A DNA stretch of 64,000 nucleotides from Saprospirales bacterium (GTDB lineage Bacteria > Bacteroidota > Bacteroidia > Chitinophagales > Saprospiraceae): NCBI GenBank assembly GCA_016711045.1, contig JADJTT010000007.1, forward strand, positions 434,001-498,000, read 5' to 3'. Shown here piece by piece: positions 42,870-51,483 of the stretch; position 1 is the stretch's first letter; each line of letters begins with the position of its first letter. Position numbers and translations under genes: made by a program. The notes beneath the pieces are model-generated. The model made no database searches. It saw only the letters and a program-made list of their open reading frames with translations, and was not told where the DNA came from.

Positions 42870-42901
42870 GTTGAGAATCTACGCAAAGGAGGGTATTTTT
42901 G
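42870..42901 (+). promoter_or_regulatory. Probable promoter for the SWIM protein gene
   Basis: GTTG (42870-42873) and a perfect TATTTTTG (42894-42901) are 20 bases apart. The -33 box has one change from TTTG. The start would be near 42908, about 52 bases before the ATG at 42960. Confidence 0.6.
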
Positions 42902-42959
42902 ATCTTTTGGGTCTATTTTTTTTCATAACTCTGAAACCACTCCGGTTGTTATTCCTCCA

Positions 42960-44642
42960 ATGAATTTTCCATTAAGAATCCTTGAAACACATATTTCTGA
43001 AAAATGGCTGGTGCCGGGTGAAGCGCTATATGAGGCGCACCGGGTAACCAGTTTGCTGGAATTTGAGCGACACCTGTGGGTAGCCCGGGTGGGGGAAAAC
43101 GAAGTGGAAATACAGATCTCTCCCTCCCGAGTGAAAGCGTATACCTGCGATTGTCTGCAATTTCGGAAAGAAAAGGGTTGTCCGCATATTGCAGCAGCCC
43201 TATTGGCCCTTCGCAAAGGCCAGGAACAAAGGCTGGAGTCCAAGGTTAAGAATAAGGAAACGAATGAAGGAGGCAAAAAAAAGGCTACTCTTTTACACTT
43301 GTTGGACCAGATCCCTCCGGAAGAACTGATCGATTTTGTGCGGGACTACGCCCGCCAGAACCACCCGTTTGCACTGGCACTCAAAGCTCGCTTTACCGGC
43401 TCGCTACCGGTGGGAGACAGAAGGGAACAATACCTGGAACTGCTGGAATCGGCGATCAATGGCGTGCGCAGCAAAAGCGACCAGGTGAGTTTCCGGGGAG
43501 GACGGCAATTGGTGCAGGTTGTGCGCGAATTGCTCGGACAAGCCGAAGACGCCATTTCCCGGCGATATCTCCAGGAAGCGGCAGTTTTGCTTTCTGCCAT
43601 ACTCGAAAAGATCGGTCCCATTGCCCGGAAGACAGCCGGGAAAGACAAAAAGCTGGAGGAGACCCTCCGCGAAGTTTTCCGCCATTTCAATCAACTCCTA
43701 TTGCTCAATCCGGCCCCGGAACTGGTCCAATCCATCTGGGATTTCAGCCTGCGGGAGAGTAAAAAATTCATGTACAGGCAAACCCCGATCCAGTTGGACT
43801 ATTTTTACCTACAGGCTCAATTGTGCCCGCTGTTGGGCAAAACAGATGAATTGCTCGAGCATTTTCAACTCCGCCAACAGGAAATGGATGCCGGGGATTC
43901 CAACCGGCCGGATCTCCTTATTTTGATCCACAAGCTGTTGATCCAGAAAGGCGATCTAGCCCTGGTTCAGACACATTTATTGGATCACCTGCACGAACCG
44001 GCTTTTGTGCTGTATGCAGTGGAAGAAGCCCTGGCAACCGGTAATTGGAAAAAGGCCCGTTTTTTGGCGGAAAAAGGATTGGAGCATGCGAATAGCCCCG
44101 TGCAGGCGGGCAGACTGGAAGAACACCTTTTCCAACTGGCCCTCCGGGAAAAAGACCGGGAAGCCATCCTTAATTTCGGAGTCACGCGCTACTTGCAGTC
44201 CAAAACCCACAAATACCTCGAGCACCTGAAAAAATATGCCGGCAACGAATGGCCTTTCATGGTTGACTCGCTGTTGGAAAAACTGGAGCAGCAGCCTTTT
44301 TCGCAGCTAAAAAGGGACGCCATTGCCCAGTTATTGTATGAAGAAGGCCGGCTCGACGCCCTTTCGCAATACATCTCCCGCCTGCAATCCCTCGATCTGC
44401 TGCAGCAATACGGCTACCGCTGGCCGGCTGATCGACAGGCACAAGTGGAGGAGCTGTATATGGATATGCTGAAAACGTATTTGGTCAACCACCTGGGAAG
44501 AAAACCCTCCCAACGGGTCCGGGAAATGCTGGAGCACCTTCTGGAAGTAGGCAGGGACGATGTAGCCGACCGCTTGTTATCCTATTTCCGGCAATCTTTT
44601 TCCGAACGCCAATCCCTGATGGAGGAACTGGAACCATTTTAA
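42960..44642 (+). CDS. SWIM zinc-finger protein
   Basis: This 560-residue protein has a SWIM zinc site C63-x-C65-x8-C74-x-H76 in YTCDCLQF ... GCPHIAAALL near the N-terminus. The remaining 470 residues are predicted almost wholly helical, with repeated Leu-rich helices (LEELLEHFQLRQQEMD-like) that suggest a TPR-type or armadillo-like solenoid. SWIM domains bind DNA or proteins; in Bacteroidota such proteins are often beside SNF2 helicases, which are not in this window. It is followed after 2 bases by rlmH, so it probably shares a transcript. Confidence 0.83.
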   Translation: MNFPLRILETHISEKWLVPGEALYEAHRVTSLLEFERHLWVARVGENEVEIQISPSRVKAYTCDCLQFRKEKGCPHIAAALLALRKGQEQRLESKVKNKETNEGGKKKATLLHLLDQIPPEELIDFVRDYARQNHPFALALKARFTGSLPVGDRREQYLELLESAINGVRSKSDQVSFRGGRQLVQVVRELLGQAEDAISRRYLQEAAVLLSAILEKIGPIARKTAGKDKKLEETLREVFRHFNQLLLLNPAPELVQSIWDFSLRESKKFMYRQTPIQLDYFYLQAQLCPLLGKTDELLEHFQLRQQEMDAGDSNRPDLLILIHKLLIQKGDLALVQTHLLDHLHEPAFVLYAVEEALATGNWKKARFLAEKGLEHANSPVQAGRLEEHLFQLALREKDREAILNFGVTRYLQSKTHKYLEHLKKYAGNEWPFMVDSLLEKLEQQPFSQLKRDAIAQLLYEEGRLDALSQYISRLQSLDLLQQYGYRWPADRQAQVEELYMDMLKTYLVNHLGRKPSQRVREMLEHLLEVGRDDVADRLLSYFRQSFSERQSLMEELEPF

Positions 44643-44644
44643 TC

Positions 44645-45121
44645 ATGAAAGTAGAACTCTGGCAAATCGGAAAGACCGCTTTTCCCTACCTGGAAGAAGG
44701 CATCCGCATCTACGAAGGGCGCTTGTTGCGGTATCTGCCTTTTCAGATCGAAACCCTTCCGGATGTAAAAAACGCACAAAAGCTCCCGGGGGAGCAACTA
44801 AAGGTCAAAGAAGGAGAGATCGTGTTGTCCCGGCTTAAAACGGAGGACTATCTGGTGCTCCTCGACGAACGGGGCAAAATGTACAACTCGGTAGAATGGG
44901 CTCAACTGATGGAACGGGAATTGATGCTTTCGCATAAACGGATCATATTCCTGATCGGAGGCGCCTACGGATTTTCCCCGACAATTTACGCCCGGGCCAA
45001 TTCAACCCTTTCCTTGTCAAAAATGACATTTTCGCATCAAATGATCCGATTGTTTTTTCTGGAACAACTCTACCGGGCTATGACTATCTTGCGCAATGAG
45101 CCCTATCACAATGAAGGTTAA
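44645..45121 (+). CDS. rlmH: 23S rRNA (pseudouridine-1915 N3)-methyltransferase
   Basis: This 158-residue SPOUT-fold methyltransferase modifies pseudouridine 1915 in helix 69 of 23S rRNA. Seen: MKVELWQIGKT start, EDYLVLLDERGK, the knot with IIFLIGGAYGFSP and the C-terminal SLSKMTFSHQMIRLFFLEQLYRA, all diagnostic. Full length. It starts 2 bases after the SWIM gene and is followed 12 bases later by the rhomboid gene, so the three are likely one operon. Confidence 0.96.
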   Translation: MKVELWQIGKTAFPYLEEGIRIYEGRLLRYLPFQIETLPDVKNAQKLPGEQLKVKEGEIVLSRLKTEDYLVLLDERGKMYNSVEWAQLMERELMLSHKRIIFLIGGAYGFSPTIYARANSTLSLSKMTFSHQMIRLFFLEQLYRAMTILRNEPYHNEG

Positions 45122-45133
45122 AATCTACCCAAT

Positions 45134-45757
45134 ATGAGTATTACCCTGCTGCTCGTCATCGTTACCAGCCTGATCTCTTACCAGGCTTTCAATAATCCCG
45201 TGCTGTTTCAAAAGTTGACCCACAACCCTTATTTGGTAGAACGCAACAAGGAGTACTACCGTTTCCTGAGCTCCGGGTTCGTGCACGCAGACTGGATGCA
45301 CCTGATCATCAATATGTATGTGTTGTATCAATTTGGATTGTTTGTCGAGCACAAGTTCCTCTTCTACTTCGGTGATCTGATGGGACGGCTCAATTTTCTG
45401 ATCCTCTACCTCCTGACCATGCTCCTTTCGGACATCCCTTCTTATCTCAAACACCGGAACAACCCGCAATTTTCGAGTGTAGGCGCTTCGGGAGCCGTGT
45501 CCGGCATCATCTTTGTCTTTGTGTTGTTCCAACCCTGGTCGATACTCCTGCTCTTCTTCATTATCCCCGTTCCCGCCATTATTGCAGCGGTGGGCTACCT
45601 GATCTACTCCAGTTGGGCCAGCCGCCGCGGAGGTAGCCGGATCAACCACGATGCCCACTTTTACGGAGCTATTTTCGGACTGCTTATCGCCCTGGCCATG
45701 AAGCCGGCTCTGTTTTCCTTGTTTTGGGACCGGCTTTTGCACAGCGGATTATTTTAA
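45134..45757 (+). CDS. Rhomboid family intramembrane serine protease
   Basis: This 207-residue membrane protein has the rhomboid site GASG (catalytic Ser119 in SVGASGAVSGI) and the His in NHDAHFYGAIFG at about 172-182, with the HADWMHLIINMYVLYQFG segment in the first helices that is typical of the family. It cuts substrate transmembrane segments inside the lipid bilayer. Six or seven helices are expected. The substrate is unknown. It ends 3 bases before the YdcF gene. Confidence 0.92.
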   Translation: MSITLLLVIVTSLISYQAFNNPVLFQKLTHNPYLVERNKEYYRFLSSGFVHADWMHLIINMYVLYQFGLFVEHKFLFYFGDLMGRLNFLILYLLTMLLSDIPSYLKHRNNPQFSSVGASGAVSGIIFVFVLFQPWSILLLFFIIPVPAIIAAVGYLIYSSWASRRGGSRINHDAHFYGAIFGLLIALAMKPALFSLFWDRLLHSGLF

Positions 45758-45760
45758 GCC

Positions 45761-46534
45761 ATGTTTTATTTTTTTTCCAAGCTGCTGCTCTTTCTGATCC
45801 AGCCCCTCAACTGGATCTTCGGGTTGTTACTCCTGCGCCTGATCGTGAAGCAGCCCAAATGGAAACGCCGCTGCCTGCGCATCTCCATCGGACTTGCAAT
45901 GGTTGTGACCAACCCGCTTTTGTCCAACCTGGCCCTTTGGCTTTGGGAAACCCCTGCCGTAAAGATCGCCGATATTCCTAGCGGGTATTCCACTGCCCTC
46001 GTGCTCGGCGGCTTTTTGGCCTATTCAGGAAGGAAAGAGGAAGACTTCATCACCTTTAACGAGTTTGGGAACCGGCTGGCAAATGCGTTAGAATTACACG
46101 GAGAAAATAAGGTCCGCTTCATCCTGCTCAGCGGTCGTTACGGACCTGAACCCGAAGCGCGCGATGCTACCGAAAATGAAGCGGTCAAATACCTCAACCG
46201 CACCGGGTTTCCCATGGACCAGCTCCTGGTGGAATACCAATCGAAAAACACCTATGAGAATATAGTATTTTCAAAAGAATTGCTAAAAACCGTGCATCGG
46301 TCCGACGATCGCATCCTGTTGCTCACCTCGGCATTCCACATGCCCCGCGCTATGGCCACCGCCCGGCGACTGGGGCTTAATTGCACCGCCTTTCCTACCG
46401 ATCGGTTGCGTCGTCCCCTGAGTTGGAATCCGGTCGATTGGTTTTTCCCGTCGTCCTACGCCCTGCATATATGGGAGCTCTTAATCAAGGAATGGGTGGG
46501 GGTGGTGATGTATAAGATAACGGGGTATGCGTAA
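45761..46534 (+). CDS. YdcF/ElyC family membrane protein
   Basis: This 257-residue protein has two N-terminal membrane helices (about 3-25 and 40-65) and a DUF218 domain: ALVLGGF, RFILLSGRYG, ENEAVKYLNRTGFP, SKNTYENIVFSKELL and LLTSAFHMPRA. The family includes ElyC and SanA, which affect the envelope at stress; the Rossmann-like domain may bind a nucleotide. Function in this organism is unknown. It is the last gene of the SWIM-rlmH-rhomboid-ydcF run, followed by a repeat element. Confidence 0.87.
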   Translation: MFYFFSKLLLFLIQPLNWIFGLLLLRLIVKQPKWKRRCLRISIGLAMVVTNPLLSNLALWLWETPAVKIADIPSGYSTALVLGGFLAYSGRKEEDFITFNEFGNRLANALELHGENKVRFILLSGRYGPEPEARDATENEAVKYLNRTGFPMDQLLVEYQSKNTYENIVFSKELLKTVHRSDDRILLLTSAFHMPRAMATARRLGLNCTAFPTDRLRRPLSWNPVDWFFPSSYALHIWELLIKEWVGVVMYKITGYA

Positions 46535-46700
46535 GGGTGGAGAGTAAAGACGCCATACCTGGCGTCTCTATTCTAAAGATGGCGTCTCTAATCTAAAGAT
46601 GGCGTCTACTATTCTAAAGATGGCGTCTACTATTCTAAAGATGGCGTCTCTAATCTAAAGATGGCGTCTATCCTAGAGCAAAAGATGGCGTCTCTATCTA
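46535..46700. repeat. TACC-loop hairpin expanded into a tandem GATGGCGTCT array
   Basis: After the YdcF stop comes GGGTGGAGAGTAAAG, then a perfect 8-bp stem AGACGCCA / TGGCGTCT (46548-46555 and 46560-46567) around TACC. Its right arm is then repeated six more times as AAAGATGGCGTCT with short AT-rich spacers (units of about 22 bases) up to 46700. It fills the gap before the NUDIX gene and may hold that gene's promoter; no consensus promoter is seen. Confidence 0.88.
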
Positions 46701-46712
46701 AAAACACAAAAC

Positions 46713-47297
46713 ATGAACTTCAAGCAAACCCATCCCAACCCCTGGACAACCAAAAAGACGGAAAAAGTATATGAAAACCCCTGGATCAGGGTATCGCATC
46801 GCGAGGTAATAAATCCTTCGGGGAAAGATGGCATCTATGGGGTCGTCCATTTCAAGAACCTGGCCATCGGCATTGTGCCGGTGGACGAAGAGGGGTATAC
46901 CTGGCTGGTGGGTCAATACCGGTATACACTTGACCGGTACAGTTGGGAAATTCCGGAAGGCGGTTGCCCTGTGGGGACAGATCCGTTGGAGTCGGCGAAG
47001 CGGGAGTTGCTGGAAGAAACCGGGTTATCTGCGATGCGTTGGACCCCGGTGCTCGACCTGCACACGTCCAATTCGGTGACGGATGAGACAGGGATGGTCT
47101 TTTTGGCGCAGGGGCTCAGCCAGGGAGTGGCAGATCCGGAGGAAACGGAGGACCTTCAGGTAGTCCGGGTGCCGTTGGAGCAAGCATTGGGATTGATACA
47201 TGAAGGCGTGATCACCGACGCCCTTTCCATAATGGGTCTCTACCGGGTGTATTGGATGATCAAAGAGAGGCAGCTCACATATCCTTTTCCATTTTAA
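46713..47297 (+). CDS. NUDIX hydrolase (ADP-ribose pyrophosphatase-like)
   Basis: This 194-residue protein has the Nudix helix GGCPVGTDPLESAKRELLEETGL; the first Glu of the canonical box is Thr but the metal-binding REx2EE is intact, as in other ADP-ribose-type Bacteroidota members. WEIPEGG and SNSVTDETGMVFLA fit the ADP-ribose/NDP-sugar hydrolase group. It would remove nucleoside diphosphate sugars. The 3' end overlaps the convergent GNAT gene by 23 bases. Confidence 0.9.
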   Translation: MNFKQTHPNPWTTKKTEKVYENPWIRVSHREVINPSGKDGIYGVVHFKNLAIGIVPVDEEGYTWLVGQYRYTLDRYSWEIPEGGCPVGTDPLESAKRELLEETGLSAMRWTPVLDLHTSNSVTDETGMVFLAQGLSQGVADPEETEDLQVVRVPLEQALGLIHEGVITDALSIMGLYRVYWMIKERQLTYPFPF

Positions 47298-47706
47298 AGT
47301 GGGGCAGATCCACTTCTTTGAATCGTTCCCCCACTTTCCGGTAATCCAGTTTTAAATAAAAAGGAACGGCTACTTCCCGGGCATGGAGAACCATTTTGGA
47401 AAATCCTTTGCGCCGTGCCCACTCCTCGCCTGCTTCCACCAGCATACGGCCTACGCCTTTCTTTTGCGCGGCCACCGCCACGACCACTTGTCGCATTTTG
47501 ACCTCTTTTTCATCAAGGGGCAGTAAAGTCAGGCAGCCGAGTAAATGCCAATCCGACGTATAGCAAGCCAGGTGGATACTGTCGTATTCGGTGGCGATTT
47601 GTTCGACCGTAAATTCCAGCCCCAGCGGTTTGCGGAGGATTACATCGCGTAAAGCCAGCAACTCATCAAATTCAGGGGTGCCGAATGATACGGGCATGAC
47701 GAACAT
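47275..47706 (-). CDS. GNAT family N-acetyltransferase
   Basis: This 143-residue protein has the acetyl-CoA motif MRQVVVAVAAQKKGVGRMLVE (the QxxGxG P-loop) and the C-terminal strand-helix AREVAVPFYLKLDYRKVGERF. It is a small ElaA/YitI-like acetyltransferase that should transfer acetyl from acetyl-CoA to an amine. The acceptor is unknown. It lies 12 bases downstream of the HMG-CoA lyase gene on the same strand, and overlaps the NUDIX gene at its 3' end. Confidence 0.88.
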   Translation of the reverse strand: MFVMPVSFGTPEFDELLALRDVILRKPLGLEFTVEQIATEYDSIHLACYTSDWHLLGCLTLLPLDEKEVKMRQVVVAVAAQKKGVGRMLVEAGEEWARRKGFSKMVLHAREVAVPFYLKLDYRKVGERFKEVDLPHFKMEKDM

Positions 47707-47717
47707 AGGTCAGGATT

Positions 47718-48572
47718 TTAGTAATACGGAAAAATCTCCTGTGCCTGCAGCATGGCCGTGGAGAACGCTTCGGAGTGCAATTGCAGGTCGACACCTTCTT
47801 TTTCAAAATAGTGGATCATATTCTCGGTGGGCATATTTCCAGTGAGGTCGTCTTTGGCCATCGGGCACCCCCCATACCCCTTTATCGCCCCATCAAACCG
47901 GCGACAGCCCGAATCGTAGGCGGCAGCCACTTTTTCTTCCCAATTGCGAGGCTCGGTATGCAGGTGGGCGCCGATCTCCACCTGCGGGTACAGGGGAAGC
48001 AGGTTGCTAAAAAGGTATCGAATACTCTCCGGAGTAGATACCCCAATAGTATCCGACAATTGAAGGATGGAAATACCCATAGCTACCAGGCGGTCTGCCC
48101 ATTTTTGGACAATTTCCACATTCCATTCATCCCCGTATGGGTTTCCGAATCCCATCGAAATATAGATCACGAGCTCTTTACCGGAAGCCAGGCATAGTTG
48201 CTGGATATCTTCCACCCGTTCGAGCGATTCTTCAATGGTGGCATTGGTATTGCGCAGTTGGAACGTTTCGGAGATCGAAAAAGGATAGCCCAGGTAGGCA
48301 ATTTCCCCAAAGGAAGTAGCATCCTGTGCTCCGCGCTGATTGGCGACAATCGCCAGCAACTTGGAGTGCGAGGAGGAAAGATTCAGTTGTTGGAGCACAT
48401 CCCCCGTGTCGCGCATTTGGGGAATGGCTTTTGGCGATACGAAGCTTCCGAAATCGATCGTATCAAACCCCACTTTGAGCAATTGATTGAGGTAGCTGAC
48501 CTTTATTTCCGTCGGAATAAAGGTCTTCAGCCCTTGCATGGCGTCCCGGGGACATTCAATCAGTTTGATCAT
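47718..48572 (-). CDS. Hydroxymethylglutaryl-CoA lyase
   Basis: This 284-residue TIM-barrel enzyme cleaves HMG-CoA to acetoacetate and acetyl-CoA in leucine catabolism. Seen: IECPRDAMQG (the RDxxQ motif), FGSFVSPKAIPQM, GFGNPYGDEW, DTIGVSTPE, the metal HxH in EIGAHLHTEPRN and GGCPMAKDDLTGN with the catalytic Cys. The start at 48572 is taken because upstream codons are a repeat (see below). No other leucine-pathway gene is next to it. A related aldolase-type lyase is a minor alternative. Confidence 0.92.
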   Translation of the reverse strand: MIKLIECPRDAMQGLKTFIPTEIKVSYLNQLLKVGFDTIDFGSFVSPKAIPQMRDTGDVLQQLNLSSSHSKLLAIVANQRGAQDATSFGEIAYLGYPFSISETFQLRNTNATIEESLERVEDIQQLCLASGKELVIYISMGFGNPYGDEWNVEIVQKWADRLVAMGISILQLSDTIGVSTPESIRYLFSNLLPLYPQVEIGAHLHTEPRNWEEKVAAAYDSGCRRFDGAIKGYGGCPMAKDDLTGNMPTENMIHYFEKEGVDLQLHSEAFSTAMLQAQEIFPYY

Positions 48573-48576
48573 AATT

Positions 48577-48657
48577 GGTGAAGGGTGAAGGGTGAGCAGT
48601 GAAGGGTGAAGAGTGAACGGATACATGTCCCTTCACTCTTCACTCCTCACTCTTCAC
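48577..48657. repeat. Purine-rich repeat and inverted repeat upstream of the HMG-CoA lyase gene
   Basis: Several GTGAAGGGTGA-like words (48578-48617) are followed by a reverse-complement stretch of TTCACTCTTCAC words (48632-48657). The 12-base arms 48606-48617 and 48632-48643 are perfectly complementary around a 14-base loop. The left words are the same family seen after the PorP and mnmD genes. Confidence 0.8.
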
Positions 48658-48733
48658 TAACTAACATCAATATTTTAGAACCAATGGAAACAATAATTAG
48701 TTTTTACCTTTAGTGCCTAAGAAACATACTACC

Positions 48734-48958
48734 ATGCAAAAAAGCATTCTCACATTAATCGGTTTTCTGCTCTTCGTATTCGGCTTCCTTTCCATCGTAT
48801 TGAGCATGATCGGCGTACAACTGGCCTGGCTGGCCTGGCTTGACATCCCAGGGCCTTTGTTCGGGTTTCTCAGCCGGTTAGGCATGATCCTGGCGGGGAT
48901 CATCATGGTCCTTTTGGTACAGACCGATTGGAAACGGGAACGCGCAGAAAGCCGCTAA
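48734..48958 (+). CDS. Small membrane protein of unknown function
   Basis: This 74-residue protein has two hydrophobic helices (SILTLIGFLLFVFGFLSIVLSMIG and FLSRLGMILAGIIMVLLVQ) and a charged C-terminus (DWKRERAESR). I do not recognise a named family, but small proteins of this layout are common in Bacteroidota. The ATG at 48734 is chosen over a GTG seven codons upstream. It ends one base from the convergent pepT gene. Confidence 0.7.
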   Translation: MQKSILTLIGFLLFVFGFLSIVLSMIGVQLAWLAWLDIPGPLFGFLSRLGMILAGIIMVLLVQTDWKRERAESR

Positions 48959-48959
48959 C

Positions 48960-50210
48960 TCAGGACCTTTCCTCCCAAATATTGGCCAGGTGGACTAACG
49001 TCTGAACGGCCTTTTGCATATCCTGCACGGAGACCCATTCCACTTTGGAGTGAAAAGCGTGTTCACCGGCAAAGATATTCGGACAAGGAAGTCCCATAAA
49101 AGAAAGGCGCGACCCATCCGTACCCCCGCGAATGCTGGACTGATGCACCTCCAGCCCGGCTCTTCTGATCGCTTCAGCCGCAAAGTCCGCCACTTCCGGG
49201 TGATTATCCAGTACTTTTTTCATATTCCGGTACTGCTCCTTGATCTCCACTTTAGCGGTGGAATTGGGGTAATTCTTCAGCACCTTATCAACCGTAGCCC
49301 GCAGTAAGTCTTCGTATTCCTGCAGTTTGGCATCGACGAAGTCGCGCACGATGAATTGGATGGTCGCTTGTTCGGCGATCCCGGAAAATTGCACGGGGTG
49401 GAGGAAACCTTCCCGTCCTTCTGTCGTTTCCGGAGAAAGGTGGTCATTAGGCAGGCTAGTGAGAATCTCTGCGGCAATTTTGAGGGCATTTTCCAATTTC
49501 CCTTTGGCGAAACCCGGGTGCGCGCTCACCCCTTCCACTGTGACGATAGCGGCATCTGCCGAAAAGGTCTCATCTTCCAGGGAGCCAAGCCGTTCTCCAT
49601 CAACCGTATATCCGAATTTCGCACCCAATTTTTCCATATCGACATGTTCCACGCCCCTGCCCACTTCTTCATCGGGGGTAAATAAGATGCGTATGGTGCC
49701 ATGCTTCACCTCTGGGTGGGCGAGCAGGTAGCGAGCAGCATCCATGATCTCTGCTACCCCTGCTTTATTATCGGCGCCCAACAAAGTGGTGCCGCTGGCT
49801 GTTATGATATCATTGCCAATCTGTTCTTTCAGGTCAGGATGCGCTTCGGGATCAATGATCTGTTTGGGATCGTCCGGCAGCACGATGGGTTTTCCCTGAT
49901 AATTTGTATGGATAATAGGCTTCACATCCTTACCGCTGGAGTCGGGAGAAGTATCCATGTGCGAACAAAAGCATATCGCCGGGACGTTCTTAGTGGTATT
50001 GGAGGGAATGGTGGCATATATATAGCCATGTTCGTCCATGTGGGCATCACTGATACCCAATTCCTGAAGTTCTTTGACTAAAATCCGGCCGAGATCTTTC
50101 TGTTTCTCTGTAGAGGGGAAGCAAGTGGCATCGGGATCTGACTGGGTATCTACCTTTACATAGCGCAGAAAACGGTCGACCACTGAATAAGCATAATTAT
50201 CGAAAGTCAT
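48960..50210 (-). CDS. pepT: Peptidase T (tripeptidase)
   Basis: This 416-residue M20-family dizinc peptidase removes the N-terminal residue of tripeptides. Seen: CFCSHMDTSPDSSG (first metal His and Asp), LLGADNKAGVAEI (bridging Asp), ILFTPDEEVGRGVEHVD (catalytic Glu pair), AHPGFAKGKLENA in the lid domain and IRGGTDGSRLSFMGLPCPN with the last metal ligand. Full length and well conserved. Cytoplasmic. It is followed downstream by the small membrane protein gene in convergent orientation. Confidence 0.95.
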   Translation of the reverse strand: MTFDNYAYSVVDRFLRYVKVDTQSDPDATCFPSTEKQKDLGRILVKELQELGISDAHMDEHGYIYATIPSNTTKNVPAICFCSHMDTSPDSSGKDVKPIIHTNYQGKPIVLPDDPKQIIDPEAHPDLKEQIGNDIITASGTTLLGADNKAGVAEIMDAARYLLAHPEVKHGTIRILFTPDEEVGRGVEHVDMEKLGAKFGYTVDGERLGSLEDETFSADAAIVTVEGVSAHPGFAKGKLENALKIAAEILTSLPNDHLSPETTEGREGFLHPVQFSGIAEQATIQFIVRDFVDAKLQEYEDLLRATVDKVLKNYPNSTAKVEIKEQYRNMKKVLDNHPEVADFAAEAIRRAGLEVHQSSIRGGTDGSRLSFMGLPCPNIFAGEHAFHSKVEWVSVQDMQKAVQTLVHLANIWEERS

Positions 50211-50466
50211 ATTACATTGTATTAGGGTGGAAAATGATAAACGCGTATTCCGCTAATGTATAAAGTTGCGGGCAATGCCGGTTGGAATTTCCCTTGTTTT
50301 TTATGAAATTTGCAGCGATTTGAGAAAAGTCTTAACATTTAACGTATCCTTAAGAAGCATTCAACAGACTTTCTGCGTTATCTCCACCGAATGTTACTTT
50401 GCGCGACCTTTCGCGTCTATTTAGCAAAACGAAATATTTTACCTTTTAACTAAAATTCTCCAGCAC

Positions 50467-51405
50467 ATGAGAAAATTTCTTTTTTTGTTTGTATTCGCTG
50501 CTGTAGCAGCTATTTTCCTGACTACCGGTTGTACTGAAGATCCTGTTGTCGGTATTGATCCGACCATTTCATTTACCTCTGACGACCCCACCGGGGTAAA
50601 TGGTCCATACGAGACTTCTGACTTTTCCGTTTCTAATGTCAACGCTTTCGTGTATGTGGCAGTAAACGCACTGGCCGGCACGGATGACCTGGAATCTTTC
50701 ACCGTATTGGAAGATGGCGTGAAAGTTCCCGTTGATCGCTTGTCGTTCCGCGACCTGGATGCCAACACGAACGTATTGGCTCAAAACCCCATCCTGACGA
50801 TCGGGTACGAATCCCGTCTGCTCTGGGAAGTAGGTATCGACCCACAAGACGACTATTCGACCAAGACGTACACCTTTCAGGTGGAAGATACGGGAGGAAA
50901 TATCGCCTCTGTCTCCCTTGACATTACCACGTTTGACCCGGGTACGCCCATCGACAACACCCTCACCGGTGTCCTGTTGAACCAGGCTGGCCCTGCCGGT
51001 CAGGGTGCACTCGACCTGGATGCTGGGACCAGCACCGGTACGACAACTGGCAACTTCACGATCTCCGAGATCCGCGACTGGGGTATCGACCTCGGGTTGC
51101 CCAATGACCAGAACTGGAAGCGCCAGATCGGCCCGATCAACAACACCACCGTACACGTAGCTGGCGGCCTGCCGGGCGATTTCAAATTTACGGATATCGC
51201 AACGAAAGAAGAGATCCAGGGTTACTTTGACGCCGGATCAGCCTTGCCCAATAGCAGCGGCACCGTGAGCGCTCCGGTTTCTGTGGGCGACTACTTCGTC
51301 GTGAAGAACGCTGATGGCAGCCGTTACTACTTCCTCGAAGTAGCTGAGGTAAACGTGACAGCCGCGGATAACGGCGACAACTACAAGTTTAATATCAAGT
51401 ACTAA
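50467..51405 (+). CDS. Lipoprotein of unknown function, beta-rich
   Basis: This 312-residue lipoprotein has a lipobox at Cys22 (LTTGCTED). It is beta-rich with two cadherin- or fibronectin-like segments: a first domain with FTVLEDGVKVPVDRLSF and a second of about 110 residues ending with a compact domain (VGDYFVVKNADGSRYYFLEV). The protein is unusually rich in Asp, Thr and Gly and poor in charged runs, as surface lipoproteins often are. The 256-base region before it holds a TTACTTTG box at about 50396-50403, a one-base variant of the -7 consensus. Function unknown. Confidence 0.78.
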   Translation: MRKFLFLFVFAAVAAIFLTTGCTEDPVVGIDPTISFTSDDPTGVNGPYETSDFSVSNVNAFVYVAVNALAGTDDLESFTVLEDGVKVPVDRLSFRDLDANTNVLAQNPILTIGYESRLLWEVGIDPQDDYSTKTYTFQVEDTGGNIASVSLDITTFDPGTPIDNTLTGVLLNQAGPAGQGALDLDAGTSTGTTTGNFTISEIRDWGIDLGLPNDQNWKRQIGPINNTTVHVAGGLPGDFKFTDIATKEEIQGYFDAGSALPNSSGTVSAPVSVGDYFVVKNADGSRYYFLEVAEVNVTAADNGDNYKFNIKY

Positions 51406-51411
51406 TTTTTG

Positions 51412-51432
51412 AAGTTGCGAGAAACGCAACTT
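51412..51432. other. Short hairpin after the lipoprotein stop codon
   Basis: AAGTTGCG (51412-51419) and CGCAACTT (51425-51432) are perfect complements around a 5-base loop, just after the stop at 51405 and ahead of the terminator. It may protect the mRNA 3' end. Confidence 0.55.
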
Positions 51433-51443
51433 TCATAAATTTT

Positions 51444-51482
51444 AAAAAAGGGTTGCGGGCATTGCTCGTAACCCTTTTTTTT
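51444..51482. terminator. Bidirectional terminator between the lipoprotein and mpl genes
   Basis: AAAAAAGGGTT (51444-51454) pairs with AACCCTTTTTT (51470-51480), followed by two more T. The long A and T tracts let it end both the plus-strand lipoprotein transcript and the convergent mpl transcript. Confidence 0.85.
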
Positions 51483-51483
51483 C

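Noticed and set aside
46535..46700. Possible CRISPR array before the NUDIX gene
   Set aside because: Units are about 22 bases with nearly identical AT-rich spacers of about 10 bases, and no cas gene is in the window. It is an ordinary tandem repeat.
50211..50466. Possible small RNA in the 256-base gap between pepT and the lipoprotein gene
   Set aside because: No strong hairpin with a T-tract or perfect promoter was seen, only a one-mismatch -7 box (TTACTTTG). It is best read as the long leader of the lipoprotein gene.
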